Below, one piece after another: positions 27,140 to 38,309 of a stretch of DNA of 64,000 nucleotides. The notes under the pieces are model-generated. The model saw nothing but the letters and a program-made list of their open reading frames with translations. It had not been told where the DNA came from and ran no database searches. The stretch spans positions 248,001 through 312,000 of the forward strand of contig JAGQDJ010000059.1 of the NCBI GenBank assembly GCA_022885665.1. The letters run 5' to 3'. Source of the stretch: Triops longicaudatus. Lineage: Eukaryota; Arthropoda; Branchiopoda; Notostraca; Triopsidae. The translations under genes were made by a program, and so were the position numbers. Position 1 is the stretch's first letter. Each line of letters opens with the position of its first letter.

Positions 27140-28375
27140 TCACTTTGCTTGTAGAAGTACAACTAAATAAGCTGCAACTGTACTCGTTATGGTACACAGT
27201 GTACTGGGAGTTACTTTATACAAACCAAACGGATTAACAGCAACGACATGATTTTGGACACGATACATCAAGGACTTTATTATGTCGTATTGCTTCATTC
27301 TTTCTGGCTCGTTATGAACATCTAGTTTGCTATACGCTGCTGACAAACGTGCTAAGCAGTGTTGCACCTTGTTATGTTCCCTGTTCACTCCACAAACCAA
27401 GTAGTTAAACATTGTCGAACGAAAGCAAAAAAGGCTCCATATTGCCAAATAAACTACGACGCTTTCCGGGGATAAGCGTAAAATATTACGCATGACGGAA
27501 TAGGTAAACACTGTAACACCTATTAACTGGTTCAGTTGATTAGCCAATACTAAAGGTCCCAGCAGCTCGTTAGCCTGCTCCAGCAATTTCAAGATATCTT
27601 CATAAATTTCCCATACATCAAAAATATGTTGCAAGACCGGTCCAGAAGGTTCTTTGAAGATTTCTGACTTGACAGCTTCGGAATACTTTGTCAGTGTGCG
27701 GAATAGTAAGCCTAGGTGGTAAAAAGTGAAGCCTATTCCAAGATCAAAGGCTACTAATCCGACCATGGTATAAATTCCCAGGTAGCTTTGAACCGCCATG
27801 GCGATGTACCACAGTGCACCGTGGCTGAACACTTGGATAGTTGTTATTAATGGCCTTGAATCAGGATGCTGAAGCATGTAAAGAACTAGGCCTATGGAGC
27901 ATATGATCTGCAGAACAAAGTAAAGTCCGTAAGCAACGACAACAAGTTTGTTTCCGGTTTGAACGGATGTCTGCAGAATTACGTGCCGCCCAGTAAATCT
28001 CTTCACCAAACGAAAGAATTCACGTAAACGACTCAGTTTGCATAGGATAAAGACGTGGATTAGGAAGGGCATAATGGTCCACAGGACCCATAGGATGGGA
28101 TTGATAACTTCCACCAAGCCAGCACCGGACGTTGATAACTCAAGGAAAGAGTAAACGCCGTAGACCAGCAAACTTGCTGTGACTGAAGCGAGCAGCCAGC
28201 TGAGACCCAAAGCAAAGATTTCACCAACGGATTTCGGTTGGAGTGCGTCGTGGTGGTTTATCCATTCCGGTAGGCAAAACACTACCCTTGTAAACAATCC
28301 GATTGGTTTTAGTGTCCGAAACATATTATGTTCACTAGCTGATGTTTGAAAAGCTTTAACAAGGCCTGGCTTCAT
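27140..28375 (-). CDS. gustatory-receptor-family chemoreceptor, single exon (411 aa)
   Basis: A polytopic membrane protein, typical in length for arthropod gustatory receptors (ligand-gated cation channels in sensory neurons, with an inverted seven-helix topology). Hydrophobic segments lie roughly at residues 54-78, 90-112, 145-168, 188-222, 274-295, 304-326 and 386-408. The C-terminal helix carries AYLVVLLQ, matching the family signature T-Y-(five hydrophobic)-Q-F, with Ala where the usual Phe would be. The block NPFGLYKVTPSTL just before it is also typical. The coding region is uninterrupted. An in-frame TAA lies upstream, so the ATG at 28375 is the first available. Possible acceptor sites upstream (for example TTTTCGCAG) suggest a 5' UTR intron. 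The ligand cannot be inferred. Confidence 0.85.
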   Translation of the reverse strand: MKPGLVKAFQTSASEHNMFRTLKPIGLFTRVVFCLPEWINHHDALQPKSVGEIFALGLSWLLASVTASLLVYGVYSFLELSTSGAGLVEVINPILWVLWTIMPFLIHVFILCKLSRLREFFRLVKRFTGRHVILQTSVQTGNKLVVVAYGLYFVLQIICSIGLVLYMLQHPDSRPLITTIQVFSHGALWYIAMAVQSYLGIYTMVGLVAFDLGIGFTFYHLGLLFRTLTKYSEAVKSEIFKEPSGPVLQHIFDVWEIYEDILKLLEQANELLGPLVLANQLNQLIGVTVFTYSVMRNILRLSPESVVVYLAIWSLFCFRSTMFNYLVCGVNREHNKVQHCLARLSAAYSKLDVHNEPERMKQYDIIKSLMYRVQNHVVAVNPFGLYKVTPSTLCTITSTVAAYLVVLLQAK

Positions 28376-29210
28376 GGTTAGACCGTTACCTGCGAAAATA
28401 TGTGACCACGCTGCAATGACAAGGAATTACCAAATGATACGCTTTTTGGAAACGCTCGCAACCATGGTGATGCATTTGGGCTTAAAAGACTGTTTCATGA
28501 AAGATCGGCTTAGTCCGCCACGTGTATCATTAGGTTCGTTCTCTTTCTGCTAATACTAAAGGAGGATCCTTTTATGTTTAGCGGTGAAGTGGGACGTTTA
28601 ATGTCTTACAATAATAGTCTGGGAACACCTCTTACGATAACACAAATGGCATTATTGGGAGGAGCAATCATTTGAACTTATGTACTGTTTATTGACTTAC
28701 ACTACGAGAGACGCTACCTTAGGCACATAAAATGGACTACTATAATCAATAAAACAAAGCAAGCATATGGTTCTAGGATACTGGTCTAGGGTTAGTGGTT
28801 TTCAAACTTTTTTTATCTACGGCTCCCGTTCCACAAGTGTGGACCAGGCTTGTGCGGACTTGCACTTGTGCCGGACATAAATCAGTACGAAGCCAATTTT
28901 TAACGAATCTCGGAGTTGATAAATTCCGCCAAGCCTTTTTTCTAGTAAGTTGAGCTTGTACTTGGAATCGAGAGCAAAACGTTAGCGACAGAGTTGGAAG
29001 GGAGTTGGACTTCGACGTTTAGGAATACGGGATTTTCTGGAAAAGTGGGATTCTTTCTAGAAAATCTTCTTCGGAGTAAATAACAGTTTCATCAGAATAA
29101 AATTCTCTAAATTGTATTGCCAAAGTGTTGCTCTAAATTGTGAGCATATTGTAGTCGTCTTTCACTTCAGAAAACGAGTGAAGGTACGAATTGTTCCATA
29201 AGGATTAATA
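28376..29210. other. intergenic, possible 5' region of the chemoreceptor and an old hAT end
   Basis: No gene seen. The receptor promoter should be here. At about 28794-28815 the words TTAGTGGTTTTCAAACTTTT resemble the CAGTGGTT(C/T)TCAAACTTTT ends of Charlie-like hAT elements, but no partner end was found, so at most this is a fragment. Confidence 0.4.
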
Positions 29211-29271
29211 GGGGTACGGTCAAAACGGCTAGCCCTTGGACCAAATCGGCCGGCCCGGATACCAGTACGGC

Positions 29272-29320
<49 letters not shown>

Positions 29321-30643
29321 CATTCACTCAAGCAAGCTTGTTGCCATATGCAAATATTTAGAGTCAAATGGTAGTCGTATTTTTTATCCGAATGATTCTA
29401 CTCTATCAATACACTGTGTGTAAATTATGCTATTCATGATATTAAAATATGACAAGAACAACTCTTCTAATTTATTTGTACTGTATAATTTTAATTGCTG
29501 TATTAAGCTTTACATAACAAATTCAAATGATAATACACTTTCCAACTTTACTACTTGATAATAAACTATTCAAATGATAATAAACTATAATCTTACAACT
29601 AAAAATGTAATAAAACATAAATACTACTTTTATTGATCTTACTTCATGAGTACTATAGGAATTGCTGCCTTAAATCAATTAGTAGCTATAATCCTAGAAT
29701 TTTCATAAAGCACAGTTGATACACCCTTTGCTAGTTTATACACAATCATCCAGAAACAGCAATTTCAATTACACACATACATATTGTCACGCCAATATTT
29801 GTCAATTGTTTTGTTTAAACGTAGTTTCCCTTTTTGTCCCACCGCACCCTTGGTTTCTGGACTAATGACAGTCATTTCTCCAAAACCAAAGAGAGTACGT
29901 TGATTTCGTTTGGGTGGGAAGAAGCTATAAAAAGGGAGAGTGACAGGGAAGCTGGGAGAAGAAGCTACAAAGAGGGATTGGAGTTTGTATGTGGGTGGAA
30001 AAATACAGATACCGTTGGCTACCTGAGTCTCAGTCTTTTTGTTTCCACGCCAGATCAGGGCCCCGTGAAAAACCACGTCAGTGTAAGATTTAACCAAGTG
30101 TTGGTTAGTGACGTGACAATATGAAACGTCGAATCCATCCATCCATATACCAATCGAACATTTACGGGGATACCACAAATTCTTCACTGGAATGATACTA
30201 TAATAAAAGTTCAGTTCCTGCTATGACAATACTAAGAAGGTGTCAACCTAGACAAAACAGGTAAAATGGTGACTAGTTTAGATTTTTGTATACTTTCTGA
30301 AACTTTCATATTGTTGTAAAGGTTTAAAGCAAGTTCTTTCTTCACAACGAGAACTGAACTGTATCCTGAAGCAACGAGAGAAAGACGGACGTTAGGTATG
30401 AGGGAAAGGTTGGCAGGAATGAAAAACAAAAACAAGGGTTCTATCCAATTTTCGGACTTAATACAACACATATCATGAATGGTATAATTTACACAGTGCA
30501 TATTAATAAAGTAGAACAATTCAGAAAAAAACTACGATTACACTTCCTACCATTTAACTCTAAATATGTATACAGTAGGCTATAGGGCACAAGCTTGACT
30601 GGGTGAACACCATGTAAAGAAATGGCCGTTTTGACCCGTATCC
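29211..30643. mobile_element. 1.4-kb DNA element with related inverted ends, class unknown
   Basis: The left end GGGGTACGGTCAAAACGGCT (29211-29230) is matched in inverted orientation at the right end, GGCCGTTTTGACCCGTATCC (30624-30643). The two agree except for a few substitutions and one extra G. The trinucleotide ATA borders both ends and may be a short target duplication, but three bases are weak evidence. Inside are a T14-A34 palindromic homopolymer (29272-29319) and an open frame of 140 codons on the minus strand (30187-29765) that I do not recognise. It could be a non-autonomous DNA transposon or a decayed autonomous one. Confidence 0.5.
29272..29319. repeat. T14-A34 homopolymer foldback
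   Basis: Fourteen T followed directly by 34 A, able to fold on itself. It lies just inside the left end of the element at 29211-30643. Its exact length is likely unreliable, as with other homopolymers in this assembly. Confidence 0.9.
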
Positions 30644-31146
30644 ATAAATAGAGATAATGAACCAGTATTCAGCGTACACGGGGTGGCTTTATTAGGCTTC
30701 CCAGTAAAGTAGCGAAAAAGCTCAGCCATCAACTTCATATAAATTCAGTAGGATTTGTTCTAATAAAGTAATCAACATCAGAGTCTTATGTAACATGGAG
30801 TCGTCCGTTACAAGCATTTTAAACTCGTAAAATGCTACTGTAATAAAGGAATTCATAACCTGCTAAATTCATTTCACAAGAATTGGAATTAGTTTGAATT
30901 TGGGTGAGTGGAAGCATCCGGGCTTGAACTTGCACTTGCTGCTGCCGCAAGTTTTATCTCAGATTTTTATTAGCAATTCCATTTATTATGTAGAAAGAAC
31001 TTGGACTTGTTCAAAATTCTTTTATTTTGAAACTATTTTGTGATGTAAATTGTGATTGTGAAATATACATTCTATGTGATTGTGAAATATACCCTACACA
31101 AAATACGTTTATTCGAAAGACTTAAACTATTATTCCTGCAGCCTGA
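30644..31146. other. intergenic, no gene seen
   Basis: AT-rich spacer between two mobile elements, with a short direct repeat of TGTGATTGTGAAATATAC-type sequence near 31047-31092. No coding potential is visible. Confidence 0.45.
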
Positions 31147-31154
31147 TAAAATAT

Positions 31155-31438
<284 letters not shown>

Positions 31439-31446
31439 TAAAATAT

Positions 31447-33414
31447 ACATAATATTAGATATTTTAAACTTCGTGAACAATTTAAAAATGATTCAATTTG
31501 TGAAATGAGGGCAAGGTTTTCTGCTCTTCGAAATTAATGAGAGTTTAAATGCTCGATAACCATTTTAAAAAGGCACATTGATTTTTCATTACTCATAACT
31601 TTCATATCAAACCCCGTAAACAGAATTAAAATTACCTTTCGAGCGTAAGCTGACTAAAGCTTTCAGCTTTCATGGTAAACATTTCGTACCGTAAAACGGG
31701 GTAACATTTGAACGTAGAACAGAAAACCGTATCTAGAGCTCCTCAACTGCGGAACGCAAAGCAACAAAGAGTCGCCAGACTCAGCGATGAATAGGCTTGT
31801 CATTTTATTCAACACTTATCATTTATCACTTTTATCTACAATTCTATAGTGCTACTTAGTGTACTAAATGCACAATCATTTTTTGCAGTTCATTTTTGTC
31901 ACGAGGGTCTTCGTAAAAAATGTCAGAAGCGGTGGACAACACTTTCTAAGAACTAGTTGGTTTAAACAAAGTTTATTGTACTTGAGTACAGTGGAGGTAG
32001 ATGTTAATAAAAGGCATATGATTGAAAATCGTTGGGACACTTACAGATCATTCTAATTGTTGTGATTGCCATTGCAAGAAGGAGGGGCTTAGCCTTTTCC
32101 TACTTGCACCGCGCATTGGGAGTTAGAAAAACCGGGCGAGGAGTTTGACTTTGCGTCACCTTTGATGAACCATTCTCGGACAAAACCAATACTGACCATA
32201 TAATCTGTCGGACCGCGGTAAGCATAAAGTTGAGGATAATTCTCTTCCATTTCATTTAATATTTATCATTTATCACTTTTATCTATGATTTTATACTGCT
32301 ACTAAGAGTAACCATTGTATTCTTATATTTACAGTTCATCATTGTATCACAAAATCAAGTTTTTTATTCAAGTTATTTATCACACTTGCTACCACCCATA
32401 GACTTGAATCAAAAGGAGTAAACAAATCACTTGGACTGCTATGAAATCCACTTTCAAACGTATGAAAAGTAGCACTGCAAACAAGTTATCTCGACACCCC
32501 AACATTGAAAGGAAAGGCTAAGGGAATCACGTTTAAGGTATCTTGAAAGAGTTTTTGATACCTATCTTCTCTAAACAGCACAGGGCAAAAATATCTCTAT
32601 AAACGCTTTGAAAATCAAATATTCCCTGGAATATTCTAATTCACTTAATCGGAAATAATTTAGAAAACTACTTCGTGACATAAAACTGCCATTCTCATTC
32701 ACGACACGACACCTCGCAACGAAGTTTAAGAGTTAACTTAGGAACTAAACAGAGCACACAGACCCAGTTTAACAACACTGAAGCGAGTGAGCACAACCGT
32801 GAAGGATCTCAAAGACGAGGCTCCAATAGGCACACTTTCCTTGTTCGACTAGCCTGAAACCTTGACAGTGAAATATACAATTTAGGAGCGTGTTACAAAA
32901 GCACGAAAGAACCCTTACTTAATTTCTGAAGTATTTAGGAAAACAAAGTATCTTAAAAGACAATTCCCCCGGTATGGGACCGAACCCCGACATGGACTCA
33001 AGAAAAATTCCAGCCCACTGGAAGTCCCAAGGGGAAAAAATCACAAACGACAGAACTGTGCGGCTGTTTGTGAAACCCACGGTAATCTTCCCGAATGGGT
33101 TATACCTAAAATTAAGATCGGTATCTTTGTAAATATACACAAAAATAAGACACCAAATCTTGCCAGGAATTCGCGCCGCCAGGCTTTCATTATGATGATC
33201 AGCCTTAAATTTGCCTCAAACGTTCGAAACTTGTCTGGCAACACTAATCGACTGATTGCGGAAGTTAGCTACTTCGTAATCATTTCAACGCTACTGCTCG
33301 AAGAAACGAAGCCCAAGCGAGGGCGCTTGTTAAAAAAAAAGAGCACTGTCACATTTCTCTTTCCAAAAAGAAATTCATATAATGACTTAAGACAAATATT
33401 TGCCTCAAGGACAA
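31447..33414. other. intergenic with diverged repeats, no gene seen
   Basis: Contains a word related to a common arthropod interspersed repeat (ACCGTAAAACGGGGTAACAT near 31688) and two copies of a roughly 100-nt block (31800-31905 and 32252-32352). Open frames reach only about 76 codons and are not recognisable. Confidence 0.45.
31800..32352. repeat. two diverged direct copies of a roughly 100-nt block
   Basis: Both copies share CTTATCATTTATCACTTTTATCTA or a close variant, then TTCTATAGTGCTACT versus TTTATACTGCTACT, and end in a pyrimidine stretch plus CAGTTCAT. Copy one spans about 31800-31905 and copy two about 32252-32352. They could be a local segmental duplication or two insertions of one repeat family. 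Confidence 0.6.
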
Positions 33415-33422
33415 CGAATTGA

Positions 33423-33579
33423 CAGGGCCGGATTATAACAGAGGCTAAGTAGGCTGCAGCCTAGGGGACCGTGGTGTGGCGGGGCCCGTCAAAAAAGTAC
33501 TCTTTCTCAGCGCGGATACGTCAGCGGGGGGCCGCGGATACGTCAGCCTAAGGGCCCGTAAAGACTTAATCCGGCCCTG
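33423..33579. mobile_element. hAT-type MITE, 157 bp, with exact 8-bp target duplication
   Basis: The ends CAGGGCCGGATTA and TAATCCGGCCCTG are perfect inverted repeats of at least 13 bp. The exact duplication CGAATTGA flanks them (33415-33422 and 33580-33587). The core is GC-rich compared with its surroundings and has two copies of GCGGATACGTCAGC. It has no coding capacity, so it would need a hAT transposase supplied elsewhere in the genome. Confidence 0.93.
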
Positions 33580-33587
33580 CGAATTGA

Positions 33588-34629
33588 CACACAAATTGTA
33601 ACACTTAGCATGTTCATTCTTTTGTACGAATTTCTTTTGTTTCGTTTGAAATACTAGTCCTTTTCAATTGGTAAATAGCACTCGGTCAAGCTTTCATGGA
33701 AACTTACTATACAAAAAAAAGTATGCGAAGTAGGGAGATACTTCAAAACAGATTAATATAACTACTTGAGCTTCTGCTTTTAATATAAAAGCTTATACTA
33801 ATACAAAACTTAGTCGAAAAGCTACTCTGTTTACAAACAAATTGGCGACAAGAAAATTATTGTCGAGCTGAGCGCTTGTCATACCAAAACTTGTTTACGT
33901 CCATAAGACATTTTGTGAGCAATTTTTTTTTTTCACGATAAAATTCACCCTATATCATTATCAGAGAAAAGCCTACAATTTACTACAAAAAGCACGGCCC
34001 ACTAGTTGAAGTCCAAATGACGTCTAGTTCCACTAGACCAAGCTGTCAATTTAACACCACGAAGGATAGGCGCGGTGTACTTTACTGTTAAACTACACGC
34101 TCCATTGACCTTTATTTATTTATTTTTTTTTAGTTATTTTTTTTTAGCCACAAAAGCTTTCTGATGGAAAGTTTTGCCCCATTTCACTTCGCTACGAGTA
34201 GACGTGTTGTGATCAATAACATTTTACCTTACCTCACCATTATTATGGCAAAAGATTGTAAAATTCCGACGCAATTTACCATTAAAATTATAGTGGCTGG
34301 TACTTCTCTGCTATACGCCCAGTCTATTTTTAGGTTAGGTTGAGTTAGGTTCAGTTAAATTAGGCAAAATTTTCACACTAAAGATACCTAAAACCAAAAC
34401 AAACGGACGATAACACAGTAATTGTGATAGTAATCTGTGATATAGTTGAACCCCATTTTTTTGCAAGAAATTGTCAGTTTTTTTCAGAAAAATTCTTCCT
34501 TATCCTACTTCATCTACTTCTACTGAAGCTTTCAAGTGCAAAAGTTTCATGAAAAACTCTTGGCATGAAAAAAGGCAACCTTTATAAGGCAAATAATTTT
34601 TCGGGACGTATAATGGTCCCTAGTGTTTC
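33588..34629. other. intergenic, no gene seen
   Basis: AT-rich, with T runs near 33927 and 34125-34145 and a TAGGTTAGGTTGAGTTAGGT island at about 34332. No coding potential is visible. Confidence 0.45.
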
Positions 34630-34745
34630 CAACCGCTTACTTTGGTTCCGGGAGCTTTGTTTATGTGAAAACTACATAATTTAACCTAACCAAACTAAAC
34701 CAATCTAAAACTAACAGGCCACGGGGGCGCTCCTGAGCTCCAAAT
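34630..34745. repeat. CCTAA-rich interspersed repeat, copy 1
   Basis: The order of words is GTGTTTCCA, then TTGGTTCCGGGAGCT, then GAAAACTACATAATTTAACC, then several (T)AACC(T)AA(A)-like units, then CCACGGGGGCGC. The same order occurs near 57538-57705, so this is one repeat family rather than chance. The CCTAA units resemble the arthropod telomere repeat but are too degenerate and too short to be a telomere remnant. Confidence 0.6.
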
Positions 34746-35007
34746 TTTTCTCGCGAACTTTAGCAAACTTCCTCGCGTACTGTAATATTTACAGACAATG
34801 GATTTGCAGCTTAGTAAAAAATCTGAGGGCATTAATTCTAGTACGTTAAATACAGTACAACCATAATATCACCTAACATTATTCTAGCTCACGGTTCCCA
34901 TCGGTTACACTTTCTATAATTATACCAGCTGCCATTTTTGGCAAGGCTTAGGAAGCTACCCTATGCTTCTACTAAAGCACGAAAATCAAAACTTAACACA
35001 GCATAGA

Positions 35008-35200
35008 CAGAGGCGGCGCCAGGGGGGTGTCAGGGGTGTATATATACACCCTGTCGGGGAATTGCTGACACCCCGTCGGGGAAGGCCATACATGGGTGTC
35101 GGGGAGACCTATAAATGGGTATCTGCATACAGTCAATGGGTATTGACACCCCGTCGGGGAAACCGAATATCTGTCGGGGCAACCCCTGGCGCCGCCACTG
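35008..35200. mobile_element. hAT-type MITE, 193 bp, with GTCGGGG internal repeats
   Basis: The ends CAGAGGCGGCGCCAGGGG and CCCCTGGCGCCGCCACTG are inverted repeats of 18 bp with one mismatch. The exact duplication AGCATAGA flanks them (35000-35007 and 35201-35208). The core repeats CACCC(C/T)GTCGGGG-like words about five times in slightly varying form. It has no coding capacity. Its ends differ from those of the elements at 31155 and 33423, so it is a separate family. Confidence 0.93.
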
Positions 35201-35208
35201 AGCATAGA

Positions 35209-35633
35209 TGCCTCGAACTATAATTATTTTCCAAGACTAAGTTGATTTTAGCTCGACATTGAGACAAAATAGCTAAAATCGGCTACCACCACGCTGTGCT
35301 TTATTTAACGCTTTGTTAATTCGAGAGCTTTTCTTGCCACAAGCCAAGACCAGGTAGCTGGACTCTTGCAATGACGTACACACGGTAATCACGATCGTTC
35401 GTTTCAGCAGTGCTGCCACCGATGTGGCAAGTTACAAAGCAGTTTTGGATTTACCGCAGTCAGCAAACTGGTCGACGAACAATGTTGTAAACAATGATCA
35501 GCTGTAACGTAAATGTTCACAGCTCAGAAGTGTAGTTTTTTCGTAGAAAAAGAGTAACTTTTCAGTCTCCTTAACCTTTGTATTAGCCTACCTGAGAACT
35601 TACCTGTAAAATTTTGTAACGAATGAGCTTAAA
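35209..35633. promoter_or_regulatory. probable promoter and 5' UTR region of KLHDC3
   Basis: The interval between the MITE and the KLHDC3 start codon contains no other gene. I see no assignable core-promoter element. The coding exon starts at the ATG at 35634 with in-frame stops upstream. Confidence 0.35.
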
Positions 35634-38264
35634 ATGGCATGGACAGTGCATTTAGAAGGCGGACCACGACGAGTGAACCACGCGGCAGTTACAGTTGGGG
35701 ACAAAATTTACTCCTTTGGTGGCTATTGTACGGGTGAAAATTTCCAAGACTACCGTCCAGTTGATGTCCAAGTCCTGAACACTGGTAATTTTACGACAGT
35801 TTTCTATTTTACCATCCAAAACAGTTATAAAAAGCTCGTGCTTATTTTAATTGATTTACACCACTCATTTATTTACTCTTTGATATATTTTAATGTGACA
35901 CATGTATAGTCAATTACCGATGGACCGTCTTGCCCCCAGTCACTTTAGAGGATGAAGAACGATGCTTAGCTCCTTTTCAGCGCTACGGTCACACTGCTGT
36001 GGTTTACGGGGATAAAATTTACCTTTGGGGCGGAAGAAATGATGAACGAGCTTGCAATGAACTGTTCTGCTTCGATACAAGTATTTCCTTTGCTTCGTAA
36101 TATTTTCTAATTTTTTATTTTGTAACAAAACTTCCATTGGACGAAAAAATAATTCGTTTTTGAATAGAATTTAACGACGACCTTTTCTTACACTCTTCCA
36201 TCGCGGGTGCTAATTTTGCACACTTTAATTCTTCACATAAATGCAAAGAATCAGTATTTTGTACTTTTTCGTTAGAATTTTCACTACTTTTTATATTTTT
36301 CATTGTATCTGAGTCATTTTTTTATTTATTGTAAGCTTTATAGATAAAGTAATCTTTACTTCGTGATTATGTGTACTAGAATTAGAGAAAATAATTAAAT
36401 TACCTAATAGTCTTGTGTATTTTTTAAAAGTTCGTGTTTCTTTCGTTTTTCTAGTTACAAACACGTGGACTTGTCCTAAAGTTACGGGCCAAATACCCGG
36501 TGCGCGCGACGGTCATTCGGCGGTGGTGATTGGTCACCAGATGTACATTTTTGGCGGCTACGAGGAAGACGTGGAAATGTTTTCCCACGACGTGTATGCA
36601 TTAAATTTGCGTACCTTCGTTTGGCAATTTCTCCACGTCAAAAACGAGCCGCCTTCTTACCGCGATTTTCATTCAGCCACTGCCATCAGTGACCGAATGT
36701 ACATTTTCGGAGGGCGGGGCGATGTCCTGGGACCTTACCATTCAGAAGATGAGGTGTACTGCAACCAGTTACATTACTTGGATGTCGGCACCCTTACGTG
36801 GCACCGCGTCGAAGTACCGGAACCGATCCCGTCGGGTCGCCGATCCCATTCTGCCTGTAAATTGGCGATTTTTATTAGCTTTCATGTATTTTCAAACATA
36901 CTTCGCATCACCGAGTTTATTTTGAACGTATCCCTTAAAAGGTATATCCATTCAACCGTAGCTATTAAAACCAAAAAACGACGTCTGTCCGTTCAGTACG
37001 TTGTTTGGGAAATGGGAAGTTTACACAAATAAGCAGGGAAATCGAAAAATAAGCCTTTTTTTCTTCACAATCACCATTTACCGGCACTCGATAGCTAAAC
37101 TCATTTGCTGCATGGTTCAACAGGATAAAACAATAAAGTTAATGTATTGTTGATCGAAAGGTTGTAAACAAGGGAAATAATTCTAAATGTTAGCAACCAA
37201 GTTATTACGGTAAACATAAAACTCACTAAAGAAAATTCAAATAGTAATGGAACATAACGGAATGAAATATGACTTAGAAAATGGGTTCTCAAAAGTTGAC
37301 AAATTTAGCTAAGATTTACTAATTATTTTTTTATGTTGTTTTCTAGTTGCTTATGAAGGAAACTTGTACATATTTGGAGGATATAACGGCATAGATGACG
37401 TTCATTTTGATGAAACTTGGTGTTATCTTCTTGGTAAATGCAATTTCTTATATTTGCATTTTACTGAATTATTTTTCCAGATCAGCGTGAAGATTAGTTT
37501 TTCGTGTTAATTATAGAGAGTAATCAGTGGAGTTTGGTCAAACCTATCGGAATTGGGCCGTGTCCGCGTCGGAGGCAGTCTTGCTGCGTAGTTGAAAATA
37601 GGGTTTTCCTTTTTGGCGGTACAAGGTAAAGCACAGTTCGTGTGTTTTTTATTTTCTTAGTTATATTTTTTGGGGTTAATTTTGTATCTTTTTCCTCTTT
37701 ACTCATATAGATGTAGGGTTACGTAATGTAAGTATGTACAGCTATTTAATTTTTATCTCATTTTCGAAATTCACTTATTGTTATATTTCTTTTTTTTACT
37801 ATTTTTGAATCATTACTCTTTATTTGTATTTTTAATTTTGTATCTTTAGAATTTATTACATTTGTAAGAAACAACATTTCGTTTATTTTCTGAGCATATA
37901 AAGTTTAGAAATTACTAGTGATTTTATTTTTCTTTTAAATTTAGCCCTGATCCTAATCCCATACGACATCGGTCTCGGCGATTAGTCAGCAGTATGAGAG
38001 AGCCCAAGTTGATGGATCACAATGATTTATTCGTCTTAGACTTCGGTTAGTATTAGTTAAATCTAGATTGGATTTGAATTTCGTTACTTATTATTTTCCG
38101 ATGGTTGAATTGTGTGGATAGCACCTTCGCTGAAGACGTTGTGCATACTCAAAGTGATCGAGTGCGGATACGATAATCGTCAGCTGCCCAGGATTATCCA
38201 GTTTGAAATCAGAGCTATGACTACTAATAATACAATAACCAAAAATAGATATAACGCAGGATGA
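35634..38264 (+). CDS. KLHDC3: Kelch domain-containing protein 3, Cul2-type ubiquitin ligase substrate receptor (7 exons, 387 aa)
   Basis: KLHDC3 in mammals recruits proteins ending in glycine (C-degrons) to a CUL2-Elongin B/C ubiquitin ligase. Exons: 35634-35784, 35910-36080, 36455-36856, 37347-37433, 37517-37625, 37945-38045, 38122-38264. They sum to 1164 nt with consistent phases, close to human length (382 aa). Kelch blades show the usual 'H-S/T-A...Y.FGG' blocks: VNHAAVTVGDKIYSFGGY, RYGHTAVVYGDKIYLWGGR, RDGHSAVVIGHQMYIFGGY, RDFHSATAISDRMYIFGGR, RRSHSAFAYEGNLYIFGGY, RRRQSCCVVENRVFLFGGT. After the propeller, SLKTLCILKV (343-352) fits an Elongin BC-box, and LPRIIQFEI (362-370) fits a Cul2-box. 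The protein ends in Ala-Gly, itself like the degrons this family reads. Confidence 0.95.
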
Positions 38265-38303
38265 ATTTTTCGCAAAGTGTGTTGTACCAATATTGAGATG
38301 TTA

Positions 38304-38309
38304 AATAAA
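38304..38309 (+). terminator. polyadenylation signal AATAAA of KLHDC3
   Basis: AATAAA starts 40 nt after the KLHDC3 stop codon, with a second overlapping AATAAA at 38308-38313. Strand and distance fit KLHDC3. Confidence 0.75.

Noticed and set aside
28794..28815. Charlie-like hAT terminal end TTAGTGGTTTTCAAACTTTT as a full element
   Set aside because: No inverted partner and no 8-bp duplication were found, so it is only noted in the intergenic entry.
29765..30187. 140-codon minus-strand open frame as a free-standing gene
   Set aside because: It lies within a probable mobile element and overlaps an open frame on the other strand. I mention it only as part of that element.
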